Assembly (NCBI GenBank): GCA_022447185.1
Contig: JAKVAY010000038.1
Span: forward strand, 71,838 to 135,837
Source: Fuerstiella sp.
GTDB lineage: Bacteria > Planctomycetota > Planctomycetia > Planctomycetales > Planctomycetaceae
Length of the DNA stretch: 64,000 nucleotides
Direction of reading: 5' to 3'
Every line of letters begins with the position of its first letter. Position 1 is the first letter of the stretch. The position numbers and the translations under genes were made by a program. Below, one piece after another: positions 45,874-56,676 of this stretch. The notes beneath the pieces were generated by a model. The model searched no databases, had not been told where the DNA came from, and saw only the letters and a list, made by a program, of their open reading frames with translations.

Positions 45874-46198
45874 GACTGTTTCCCTGGATCCGGAGTGAAT
45901 GTGAAGCGAGATTGGCGGTGTGTCCGGCAAATGTTCCTGCAGGAAACGGGTCGAACGTCCGGGGCCTGCCACATCAAAATATCCAATTGACAACTGCGGC
46001 TCCAGCAAGACGCTTCGATAGCGAATTTTTCGGACACAGCGACCGGCAGAATTGACCGATTTGCTCTGGTGGTCACTGTCGAATGGTGTTTTGCGGAAAT
46101 TGGATTCCCACTAGACTTGCAGCGTGATCCTCTGATGGTCTTGGACGGCTGATCACATTATCTTTTGCACGGGATCGAAGGATCGAAGGATCGAACAA
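45874..46198. other. Divergent intergenic region with a 3-copy 8-bp repeat
   Basis: About 325 bases between the deacetylase (minus) and the thioredoxin-like lipoprotein (plus). An 8-bp unit GGATCGAA is repeated three times in tandem at 46172-46195, directly before the GTG start at 46199. The middle/third copies supply the AAGGA Shine-Dalgarno. No gene is recognised. Confidence 0.5.
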
Positions 46199-47470
46199 GT
46201 GTGTGTTCGGCTGACAATTGGGTTTCTGACTGTCTTCGCTCTGACTGGTTGCGGTGATGAAAGGAATCGTTCACCCGAATCTTCGGTCGCCATTTCGGCT
46301 TCCACAGGAGAGAAAGCCCCACAGACCGGTATCACGGCTGATATAACCGGGCGGGACCGACTCCCTGCTGAGGATGGCAGTCAGATTGGAGGGAATGAGA
46401 TTCTCACCAATCTGGACCCCGTCGAAAAATTACTGGCAGAGATTCAGCAGTTGCAGGTAAAGGCCGCCGTAAGTACCACCCCAGGAAATGGTTCGAACGA
46501 AAAAATCGTACTCAAGGCGACGGAAGTCATTCGACTGACGATGCAGGACTCGTTACGGGCGGCGGAGTTCCTGGAGGCTGTTCGTGATCTCCTGCAGGCG
46601 CGCCTGCATCTTGCGTTCAACGGTTCTGCGGCCGACATCGATCGATTGTATGCGGACGTTCAGGCGTTAAACGATCGTGATCCGAATTCCGAGTCCGCTG
46701 CCGAAGGCATTTATTACCTTGCTAAGTTCGCTCACACGAAGGCCCGACAGGTACGTGAACAGAAAGCTGACTGGAATGTCAATTTTTCGAGATGGGCGCG
46801 TGAATTTGCGGCTCGGTTTCCACACCAGACGGAGCGGGCGCTGTCCCTGCTGTTTGGAGCGGGTCGCAGTTGTGAAATGACTGCGGCAAGTGCAAACAGC
46901 GAAGAAGAGTCAGCTTTGCTGAGGACTGAAGCTCGTTTGTGCTACGTAATGCTGATGGAAACATGGCCCAAAGAGCCTCACGGACAGGAAGCGGTTGCCG
47001 TTTTGCGACGTCTGGAGCTCCCCGGTCACAAACTGTCTCAGTTTTCCGGTCCTGCGCTCTCTGGTGGCACACTCAGCGCGGAACAATTTTCCGGAAAAGT
47101 TACATTGATCTATTTTTGGGATTCCGAGAGTCACGATTTCACGAACAACTGGCTGCCGCTGCTCCGGAAGGCTGAATCTCAGTTGCCGGTGGATTGTATT
47201 CGCTTTATCGGTGTCAATCTTGATGAGAGTCCTGATCGCTGTCGCGAAGCGGTGCAGGAACTCGCAGTGCCAGGCGACCAGATCTGTTTCCGGCACGAAA
47301 AACGTCGTGGCTGGAACAGTCCGCTTGTGAGGTTCTGGGGAGTCTCCCAGAGTCCCAGTGTGTGGCTTGTCGGAAATAATGGTGTGGTGGATTCAGTTGA
47401 CGTTCGACGTACGGAACTTGCCTCCCGAATAAAAATGCTGGTTCGTCGTTCAGGTGTTTCCCGCAATTGA
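46199..47470 (+). CDS. Thioredoxin-fold lipoprotein lacking the CxxC motif
   Basis: A 423-aa predicted lipoprotein: the N-terminal signal MCVRLTIGFLTVFALTGCG has a TGC lipobox. Residues about 60-270 are helical (QQLQVKAAVSTTPG, SLRAAEFLEAVRDLLQ). The C-terminal 120 residues look like a TlpA/AhpC thioredoxin domain (LSQFSGPALSGG, GKVTLIYFWDSESHDFTNNW, IRFIGVNLDESPD), but the active-site CxxC is replaced by DSESHD, so disulfide chemistry is not expected. GTG at 46199 is the start, with AAGGA 8 bases upstream inside the tandem repeat. It precedes the LexA-like gene by 144 bases in the same direction. Confidence 0.8.
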   Translation: MCVRLTIGFLTVFALTGCGDERNRSPESSVAISASTGEKAPQTGITADITGRDRLPAEDGSQIGGNEILTNLDPVEKLLAEIQQLQVKAAVSTTPGNGSNEKIVLKATEVIRLTMQDSLRAAEFLEAVRDLLQARLHLAFNGSAADIDRLYADVQALNDRDPNSESAAEGIYYLAKFAHTKARQVREQKADWNVNFSRWAREFAARFPHQTERALSLLFGAGRSCEMTAASANSEEESALLRTEARLCYVMLMETWPKEPHGQEAVAVLRRLELPGHKLSQFSGPALSGGTLSAEQFSGKVTLIYFWDSESHDFTNNWLPLLRKAESQLPVDCIRFIGVNLDESPDRCREAVQELAVPGDQICFRHEKRRGWNSPLVRFWGVSQSPSVWLVGNNGVVDSVDVRRTELASRIKMLVRRSGVSRN

Positions 47471-47614
47471 ATCGTTGTTCAGCGCTCAATCGTTTCCACG
47501 ACTTCCAGCCCATGAATTCCGGGAATGAAATCTGGCAGCCATCGTACAGAGTACTTTTGTATTGATGATGTTTCAGGGTTTCTGATTTAAGCAGAAGTCT
47601 CGACTGGTACTAAA

Positions 47615-48280
47615 ATGAAATCCTTTCCCAAGCGACAGACGTTGACTGCGCGCCAGCGAGAGATCTTTGAATTTGTACGTGAAATCATTGTCGATCGCGG
47701 CTACGGCCCCACGGTACGGGAAATTGCTTCACGATTTGGAATTCGGTCGCCGAACGGCGTAATGGGGCATCTAAAGGCACTCGAAAAGAAAGGACTAATC
47801 AGTCGCGAATCCAATATGTCTCGCGCGATTCAGATTTGCGGCACGGCCGCGAGCCGGCTGCGGGTGCCGTTTGACGGTACAGCAGTTTCGGGACGTCCGA
47901 TTCGTACAGCAGTTTCTGCAGATCAGTTCATCGAATTCGGCGATATGTTTGATGGCGTTGACCGATCGACGATTAAGGTCGAAGGGCCTGCATTTGTTCC
48001 TCTTGGTATCTGTGAAGGTGATTTCTTGATCATCAGCCAGCACAGTCAATGTGGACCGGAAAGTCTTGTCGTCATTCTGGACGATCGTCACCAGGTTGCC
48101 ATCTATCGCATCCCGGAAGACGGAGGTGTTCCCTATCCGGCGATTTCAGGGGAGTTGCAATCGTCCAAACAGCGGTTCCTTGGAGTACTCATCGGTGTGG
48201 TACGCAAACTGGAACGACTCTCAGCAGTCAAACCAAAAGTCAATGCCGTTGCTCCTGACGTGGTGAAAACCGATTCATGA
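47615..48280 (+). CDS. LexA-like repressor without the catalytic Ser-Lys dyad
   Basis: A 221-aa LexA homologue. The N-terminal winged helix is intact: TARQREIFEFVREIIVDRGYG and PTVREIASRFGIRSPNGVMG. In the C-terminal S24 domain the usual GDSM motif is VEGPAFVPLG, so the catalytic Ser is Ala, and the lysine in the VTLKRF block is replaced (QVAIYRIPED). The cleavage-site Ala-Gly is altered (TAVSGRP). It should therefore bind DNA but not self-cleave in response to RecA. This suggests a constitutive or differently triggered repressor, or a paralogue of a true LexA elsewhere. It follows the thioredoxin-like lipoprotein in the same direction. Confidence 0.85.
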   Translation: MKSFPKRQTLTARQREIFEFVREIIVDRGYGPTVREIASRFGIRSPNGVMGHLKALEKKGLISRESNMSRAIQICGTAASRLRVPFDGTAVSGRPIRTAVSADQFIEFGDMFDGVDRSTIKVEGPAFVPLGICEGDFLIISQHSQCGPESLVVILDDRHQVAIYRIPEDGGVPYPAISGELQSSKQRFLGVLIGVVRKLERLSAVKPKVNAVAPDVVKTDS

Positions 48281-48456
48281 ATGGTCTGTCCGGAATCAGC
48301 AACACCCTCAGTGACGAGATGAAGATACAGTCATTCAAAAATGACACACAACAGATTGCGAAATTCGTCTGAGTCCAGGGGAAGAAACGACGTCGGCGAA
48401 AAATTTCCACGTCAGCAATGGCAGGTCCTGGCAATTTTCAATCCCGACAACGTGGC

Positions 48457-49404
48457 CTAGCCTGCGTCTCGCTTCGATTCCATTTGACTCAGCCGGTTGT
48501 ACAGTGTCTTCAGAGCGATACCCAGCTCTTTTGCGGCTGCCGGTTTATCGTTGTCGTGCTTCTGAAGTACATGCAGGATCATTTGGTCTTCCATTTCCCG
48601 CAGCGTTTGTGGCTGGTCAGTCACCAGTGCCACGATGGCGGGCCTGGACGAATTGCCGGACACTGTCTGGGTCTGCGTCGTCAGGTTTTGAGGCAGATCG
48701 TCCGGAGTAATCTGGTTGCCGTCGGACAAAATCACCGCGTGTTCGAGTACGTTTGCTAACTCACGAACGTTGCCCAGCCAGTCGTGCGATTCCAGCGTCG
48801 CGATGGTTTGTGGCGTCAGGATCGAAGCAGGGATTTGTTCGATATCTCGTTTAAAGTGGCGGGCGATCAGATGACGAGACAATTCCGAAATATCTTCCCG
48901 ACGTTCTCTCAGGGGGGGTAAATGGATTTCGAAGGTGTTGACTCTGTAAACCAGATCTTCCCGGAACGTTCCGTCGGCAACCATATCCTGAATGTCTTTG
49001 TTGGTTGCGCACACGATTCGTACATCCACGTTAAACGCTTCGTTTTCACCGACACGACGTACCTCGCCTGACTCCAGAAAACGCAGCAGTTTGACCTGCA
49101 TGCTCTTGTCGAGTTCACCAAGCTCATCCAGAAACAGCGTGCCACCGTTGGCGACTTCAAACAGACCGGCACGAGCATTTTCTGCTCCCGTAAATGCGCC
49201 TTTACGGTGACCGAAAAACTCGCTTTCCACCAGATTCTCAGGAAGTGCTCCACAGTTGACGGCGACGAACGGTGCGTGCGCTCGTTCACTCTGTTCGTGG
49301 ATCCGGCGTGCCACCATTTCTTTGCCAGTGCCTGTTTCGCCGAGAATCAGGACGGCCGAGTCGGTTGGGGCGATCTTGTCGATCAGTTTTCGAACTCGGA
49401 GCAT
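48457..49404 (-). CDS. NtrC-type regulator, sigma54-interaction and Fis HTH part (3' portion of a frameshifted gene)
   Basis: A 315-aa segment with the AAA+ sigma54 domain: Walker [16 protein letters not shown], the sigma54-binding loop [14 protein letters not shown], Walker [16 protein letters not shown], and the R-finger area. The C-terminal 45 residues are a Fis-type HTH ([19 protein letters not shown]). Its real N-terminus is in the preceding receiver-domain frame; joined through one base change at a poly-A run (49489-49495 as T on the plus strand), the two frames form a normal NtrC-like response regulator. It activates sigma54-RNA polymerase at remote promoters. No partner histidine kinase is adjacent. 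Confidence 0.88.
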   Translation of the reverse strand: MLRVRKLIDKIAPTDSAVLILGETGTGKEMVARRIHEQSERAHAPFVAVNCGALPENLVESEFFGHRKGAFTGAENARAGLFEVANGGTLFLDELGELDKSMQVKLLRFLESGEVRRVGENEAFNVDVRIVCATNKDIQDMVADGTFREDLVYRVNTFEIHLPPLRERREDISELSRHLIARHFKRDIEQIPASILTPQTIATLESHDWLGNVRELANVLEHAVILSDGNQITPDDLPQNLTTQTQTVSGNSSRPAIVALVTDQPQTLREMEDQMILHVLQKHDNDKPAAAKELGIALKTLYNRLSQMESKRDAG

Positions 49405-49880
49405 CGGTGCTGACTCACCGATGAGATCGGAACGTCCTTCAGCACGCTGTAGCTGATTCTCAAGTGCTGCATTTCTGTTTTCCAGCGATTTTTTTCGCCG
49501 ATCCGCTGCAGAACAGCCGCAATCTCAAACAAAGACACGGGTTTGGGAAGGAAATCATAGGCTCCGCTGCGGATTGCCTGAATGGTTGCGTCCATGTCGC
49601 CGTGCCCGGTACTAATCACGTACTCGGTTTCAGGGCTGACTGTGCGGAGATGATCAACAACGTCCCAACCACTACCTCCCGGCATCTTGAGATCGATAAT
49701 GGCTGCGTCAAACGTGTTCTCGTCTACCGCCTTATTGGCTTCTCCAGGTGTGGAACAGACCGTTGTGGTGTGTCCCATTCGAGGGAGTTCGGACTGCATG
49801 AGTTCTGTGAGTGAGGCCTCATCATCCACGAACAGAACTCGAAGGTTGTATTTGCTGCGCGCTGCCACTGCCGACTCCAT
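49383..49880 (-). CDS. NtrC-type regulator, receiver domain (5' portion of a frameshifted gene)
   Basis: A 165-aa reading with a complete receiver domain: LRVLFVDDEASLTELM, the phospho-acceptor Asp in AAIIDLKMPGGSGWDV, the Thr/Ser strand VISTGHGDMD, and the Lys in YDFLPKPVSLF. After residue about 130 the frame departs from the family and ends at 49383. A -1 shift at the A7 run restores an NtrC linker (SLENRNAALENQLQRAEG) and the AAA+ frame. The ATG at 49880 was chosen (MESAVAARSKYNLRVL), with GGAA upstream; the TTG at 49907 is less likely. Either a programmed or transcriptional slippage product or a mutation. Confidence 0.85.
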   Translation of the reverse strand: MESAVAARSKYNLRVLFVDDEASLTELMQSELPRMGHTTTVCSTPGEANKAVDENTFDAAIIDLKMPGGSGWDVVDHLRTVSPETEYVISTGHGDMDATIQAIRSGAYDFLPKPVSLFEIAAVLQRIGEKNRWKTEMQHLRISYSVLKDVPISSVSQHRCSEFEN

Positions 49881-50175
49881 GGCATTTCCGGTTTGCCATC
49901 CTGACAAAACCGCTGGTCACGAAAGCGGTTGGGATGAAATCCACCGCTGAGATCAGAGACTTGAGAGTTACAAAGCATACAGAAACCGGCAGATTTCGAC
50001 AACGGGCAGTCGTCTTGGGGAAATGGGAACAAGAGGTGGACTGGATGTGGTCTGTTTACACGAAAATCTGCGTCACGACTTACGTATTATGTGGGGACGT
50101 CCATGGATCGATCATCCCGAACCGTGTTCCAAAAATCGGCAGTTTTTAGGTTTTCGCACGCGACTGTCCCAAAAC
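49881..50175. other. Intergenic region between acs and the regulator
   Basis: About 295 bases, on the minus strand downstream of acs and upstream of the response regulator. No gene is recognised. It should hold the regulator promoter. Confidence 0.35.
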
Positions 50176-52131
<1,956 letters not shown>

Positions 52132-52871
52132 TGGTTGTCTCCTGATCATCTCAATGACTCCTCCAGGCAGACTTGCCGAGAAGTCGGATTCTGTTCACCA
52201 GAATGCAGATTTACGCACGCATTTTGCAGCATGCGATGGCGGATGTCCAACGGTCTGTCGCTGGTTGACATCTGCGTACTTGCCCGCAAACCGAACCACA
52301 GTTTCCCAGAGACGTTTGGGTACCGGCTGTTCTTCGCAGAGCGTCAGACGATCCTGAAATGGAGACCGTTGGCGGATGATTGACCTGAATTACCCACGAT
52401 TCGGCCAGATACCCGGCATCAGTCACGAACATTCATTTCAGGGAGGCAATTCGTGTTGGTGGAATAAAGATTTCGGGCATACCCAACTTGTGTGATATGC
52501 TTTTGCAAGGGTTTAGAGCCCATCCGGTGTGCAGGACAGTACCCTTTAAAGTTCCTGACGGTCGAACCAGTCTCCGTCGGCTAATTCGGACAAATATCCA
52601 TGTCGGTGACGTTATTGCCGGGCATAGGAACTTTGAGTTGAGTGCGTCGACACATCGGAATGTGTGGTGTGGATCTCCTGGTCATCAGATTCCTTCCGGA
52701 CACGTCGCGATTGGGGGACTTCCGTTGAAACCGTCATGTGTCTGAGGATCAATTGAGACGTTAATTGTCTCCGACACGACTCAGGAATCGATTGAGAACA
52801 GGAATTGATCTAGAATCCTGTGGTCCTGCACGGTTCCGTGATATCGCCAAGTTTCCTAATCGAAAAAATTC
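52132..52871. other. Divergent intergenic region between acs and ileS
   Basis: About 740 bases. Several short open frames lack features. A GAGAC-GTTAATT-GTCTC inverted repeat occurs near 52755-52772. A T-box leader is not seen. It should carry promoters for acs and ileS, but they could not be placed. Confidence 0.4.
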
Positions 52872-55800
52872 ATGTTCCAGTCCGTCGCTGACAGTGATTT
52901 TATTCCTGGTGAACATTCTGTCCTCAGTCTTTGGCAACGGAGGCAGATATTCCAACAACTTCGCCGGAAGAATACCGGAGGCAAGCGGTGGAGTTTTCTG
53001 GACGGTCCGATCACGGCTAACAATCCGATGGGTGTGCATCACGCATGGGGACGTACGTACAAAGATACGTATCAGCGGTTTTTCGCGATGACCGGACACG
53101 AACTGCGGTATCAAAACGGTTTTGATTGCCAGGGACTGTGGGTGGAAGTCGAAGTCGAGAAACAGCTCGGACTTGGTACGAAAACCGCTGTCAACGAATA
53201 TGGGATCGACAGGTTTGTGAACGAGTGTAAACGCCGCGTTCTGCGCTTTGCCGCCCGGCAGACGGAACAGTCAATCCGTCTGGGATACTGGATGGACTGG
53301 GACGATCCTGACCAGTTGCGGCAGCTGGCGGAGACACTGGGCACGGATGAAGAAGTGACGATTACGGTTCCGAGCGGGTTGCAGGAGAAAGGTACCACCC
53401 ATCAGCTTGTGGAAAAACTGGGAAGTCCCGGCTGGGGCGGCAGCTACTTCACGTTCAGCACGGAAAACAACGAAACCATCTGGACATTCCTGAAAAAGTG
53501 TTTTGAGCGGGGCAAGATTTATCAGGGGCATGATGTCATGCCGTGGTCCGGCCGGGGTGGTAGCGCGTACTCGCAAATGGAAATCGCAGAAGGTCGCAGG
53601 CTAACCACACACAAGTCCGTCTTTGTCCGTTTTCCGATCAAAGATCGAGACAACGAATTTCTGCTCATCTGGACCACAACACCGTGGACACTAACCAGCA
53701 ATGTTGGCGCAGCAGTGAATCCGGATCTGGAATACATCCGAATCAAAGCGAACAAAGATGACGCGGTCTATTACTTTGCGAAAGAGAACCTGAACTACCA
53801 GCGACTATCGACGGAATTCAAAGAAGGCTTTGGTCGGCCGGAATGGAAGTGGCCGGACAATGTTCCAAAACTCAGGACGCTGGCACAAATCTTTAAAGAA
53901 CAGGGAGGTTTCGAAGAACTGGAAACGATCAAAGGTACAGATCTGGTCGGGCTGGCCTACGAAGGTCCGTTTGATGATTTGCCGGCACAGCAGCTGAACG
54001 GTGGGTACCCGGTTGATGAAAATAATCTTGAAGTGACCGGAGCGGGCTGGCACCAGGTCATCGATGGTGGTCGTGATTCCCGTGGTAATGCGCATGTTGT
54101 CGCCGGTGAGGGCACAGGGATTGTTCATATGGCGCCGGGCTGCGGTGATATCGATCACAAGATCGGGACGTCCATGGGAATGCCGATCATCGCACCATTG
54201 AAAGATGACGGTACGTACAGTGATGAATTTGGTGAGTTCTCCGGCCGCGAAGCGATTGCACCCGAAACCGCGGAATTGGTCTTTGAGAAGCTGAAAGATA
54301 AAGGGCTCCTGGTTGGGGTTGAAACGTATCCACACATCTATCCGCACTGCTGGCGTACCGGCGATGAACTCGTGTTTCGACTTGTTGATGAGTGGTTTAT
54401 TAACATGGACTGGCGGGATGAAATTAAAGAAGTCACTCGACAGATTCGCTGGCTGCCTGACAGCATTGATGGTCAGGACCGTGAAGTGGAATGGCTGACC
54501 AATATGAGCGACTGGATGATTTCCAAGAAACGCTTTTGGGGACTGGCGCTACCGATCTGGGTCGATGACCAGACAGGTGATTTTGAAGTCATCGGTTCGC
54601 TGGCAGAACTGAAGGAACGTGCTGTTGAAGGGTGGGACGATTTTGAAGGTCAGACACCTCATCGGCCGTGGATCGATCGTGTCAAAATCCGGAATCCGAA
54701 TTCGGGTAACCTGATGTCACGGATTGAAGACGTCGGTAATCCGTGGCTGGACGCGGGCATCGTTCCGTTCAGTACGATGCATTACAACCATGACCATGAG
54801 GAGTGGCAAAAATGGTATCCGGCCGATTTGGTCACTGAATGCTTTCCGGGACAGTTTCGTAACTGGTTCTACAGCATGTTGTCTTTGTCGACGATGATGC
54901 GTTACGACGAAGCAGATAATGCCATCGGCAGGAGACCATTCAAAACACTACTGGGACATCGCCTCGTTCAGAATGAACAGGGCAAACCCATGCATAAGTC
55001 TGATGGTACTGCAATCTGGTTTGAAGAAGCTGCGGAACAACTGGGCGTTGATACCATGCGCTGGATGTATCTGGCTCAGAATCCCGCAACCGATCTGCGG
55101 TTTGGTACGCGCTATCCAGACGATTCGGTGACTCTTCTGACTCCGGATGGTCCGATCAGTGAGACACGTGAAGGAATTCCGACCGCAAGAGTCACAAGTG
55201 GTCCTGCTGATGAGACGCGTCGACGAATTCTGATTCCGCTGTGGAACTGCTATAAGTTCTTTGTCGATTACGCGATTGCGGACGGGTTTTTGCCGTCGGC
55301 TGAATTGCGCCGGTCTGTTGTCGGTCATTCATCATCAGCCGACGATCAGACGTCTGTCGGTAACCGTCCGGAAATCGATCGCTGGATTCTGTCCAACCTG
55401 CAATCTTTGATTGAGGTTGCTCATCAGGAATTTCGGGAATACAACGTGGCGGCATTTTGTGAGGCTGCCGAGCGGTTCGTTGATGATCTAAGCAACTGGT
55501 ACATTCGCCGTAATCGCCGCAGATTCTGGCGTTCCAAGGATGCAGCCGATTCTGACAAGACAGCGGCCTATGAAACGCTCTACGAAGTGCTGGTCACGGT
55601 CTGTCGACTGCTGGCACCGTGTATTCCGTTCCTTACCGAACGCATGTACCAGAACCTTGTGATGGATGATGATGACTCTCCGGACAGGAACGGCCTGCCT
55701 GTATCAATTCATTTGTGCGATTACCCTGTTGTCAATACCGGCCTGCTGGATACAGAACTGAATCAGAGGATGGAATGCGCTCAGCGGGTTGTTCGTCTTG

Positions 55801-56504
55801 GGCATCATCTGCGAGAAGAGAATGCACTGCGTGTTCGACAGCCGCTGGCCGAATTGCAGTTCGCGGCGTCTGATTCTTCCATCGCCGACGCAATCGACCA
55901 GTTATCGGATGTGATTTCTGAAGAGCTCAATGTTAAAAAAATCAACCGCCGGCCGAATCTGGACGACAAAGTCGGCTACGCGTACAAACCAAACCTCAAG
56001 ACGCTTGGGCCAAAATATGGAAAGCTCCTGGGTGTCCTGCGCAAAAAGCTGCCGGCACTGGGTGATACCGTTCTCAGTCCATTGCGGCTTGGAGAAAATC
56101 TGGTACTCGAGGTTGATGGTCATGCGGTTGACCTCACGCCTGAAGACGTACTCATCAGTACCGAACAGGCGGCTGACTGGGTCTGTGGCGATGACGCCGG
56201 GATCCAGGTGGCGATCAGTACAACGCTGACGGACGATCTGATTTGTGAAGGAATGTCGCGAGATTTCGTTCGTCACATTCAGCAGTCCCGCAAAGACGCG
56301 GGACTGGATATTCAGGACCGTATCGAGATCGGCTGGCATGGTAAGGACAATTTCATCGAGGCCATGATTAAGGAATGGGCTGAATATATCTGTGGAGAAA
56401 CACTCGCCGACACCATCACTCGAAGCGATACTCCACCGAGTAATGGGAAGCTGGTTCGAGTCGGTGAGTCCGACGTTACGGTCCGGATTTTACGGTCGGT
56501 ATGA
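52872..56504 (+). CDS. ileS: Isoleucyl-tRNA synthetase (divergent class I type)
   Basis: A 1210-aa class I aminoacyl-tRNA synthetase. The catalytic region starts with a divergent HIGH motif: [19 protein letters not shown], where HIGH reads GVHH. The KMSKS loop is KPMHKSDGT instead of KMSKS. Editing-domain (CP1) text such as [21 protein letters not shown] and [17 protein letters not shown] is present, and the C-terminal anticodon-binding domain follows. It charges tRNA-Ile and edits Val. Its text matches a known sub-group of bacterial IleRS rather than the E. coli type, so the altered motifs are lineage features, not defects. ATG 52872 gives [17 protein letters not shown]. Confidence 0.92.
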   Translation: MFQSVADSDFIPGEHSVLSLWQRRQIFQQLRRKNTGGKRWSFLDGPITANNPMGVHHAWGRTYKDTYQRFFAMTGHELRYQNGFDCQGLWVEVEVEKQLGLGTKTAVNEYGIDRFVNECKRRVLRFAARQTEQSIRLGYWMDWDDPDQLRQLAETLGTDEEVTITVPSGLQEKGTTHQLVEKLGSPGWGGSYFTFSTENNETIWTFLKKCFERGKIYQGHDVMPWSGRGGSAYSQMEIAEGRRLTTHKSVFVRFPIKDRDNEFLLIWTTTPWTLTSNVGAAVNPDLEYIRIKANKDDAVYYFAKENLNYQRLSTEFKEGFGRPEWKWPDNVPKLRTLAQIFKEQGGFEELETIKGTDLVGLAYEGPFDDLPAQQLNGGYPVDENNLEVTGAGWHQVIDGGRDSRGNAHVVAGEGTGIVHMAPGCGDIDHKIGTSMGMPIIAPLKDDGTYSDEFGEFSGREAIAPETAELVFEKLKDKGLLVGVETYPHIYPHCWRTGDELVFRLVDEWFINMDWRDEIKEVTRQIRWLPDSIDGQDREVEWLTNMSDWMISKKRFWGLALPIWVDDQTGDFEVIGSLAELKERAVEGWDDFEGQTPHRPWIDRVKIRNPNSGNLMSRIEDVGNPWLDAGIVPFSTMHYNHDHEEWQKWYPADLVTECFPGQFRNWFYSMLSLSTMMRYDEADNAIGRRPFKTLLGHRLVQNEQGKPMHKSDGTAIWFEEAAEQLGVDTMRWMYLAQNPATDLRFGTRYPDDSVTLLTPDGPISETREGIPTARVTSGPADETRRRILIPLWNCYKFFVDYAIADGFLPSAELRRSVVGHSSSADDQTSVGNRPEIDRWILSNLQSLIEVAHQEFREYNVAAFCEAAERFVDDLSNWYIRRNRRRFWRSKDAADSDKTAAYETLYEVLVTVCRLLAPCIPFLTERMYQNLVMDDDDSPDRNGLPVSIHLCDYPVVNTGLLDTELNQRMECAQRVVRLGHHLREENALRVRQPLAELQFAASDSSIADAIDQLSDVISEELNVKKINRRPNLDDKVGYAYKPNLKTLGPKYGKLLGVLRKKLPALGDTVLSPLRLGENLVLEVDGHAVDLTPEDVLISTEQAADWVCGDDAGIQVAISTTLTDDLICEGMSRDFVRHIQQSRKDAGLDIQDRIEIGWHGKDNFIEAMIKEWAEYICGETLADTITRSDTPPSNGKLVRVGESDVTVRILRSV

Positions 56505-56676
56505 CGAGTCTGGTTTGAGCGAATCTACACGGGGAGGGCATCGATTGCCGTGGCGGATTGTTTCTGTGCCGGTTATTTTCGTCCTTGGTGTGCGCAACGG
56601 ATGACGTCGCGACGGCATTCAACGTATAGAGGGGTAGCCCCTCAACTGAGCAGAACCTGACGGACAGGCCAAATCT
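56505..56676 (+). other. ileS-glnD intergenic region with a short hairpin
   Basis: 172 bases. A perfect 6-bp stem with a 3-nt loop (GAGGGG-TAG-CCCCTC, 56629-56643) lies 33 bases before the glnD GTG. It has no T-run. It may affect translation start of glnD; otherwise nothing is seen. Confidence 0.4.

Noticed and set aside
52132-52500. Sigma54 promoter upstream of acs
   Set aside because: No TGGCAC-N5-TTGC type sequence was found in the upstream region.
52488-52745. 85-aa plus-strand ORF between acs and ileS
   Set aside because: No ribosome-binding site, no family features.
52132-52871. T-box riboswitch before ileS
   Set aside because: No T-box sequence or specifier structure is visible in the leader.
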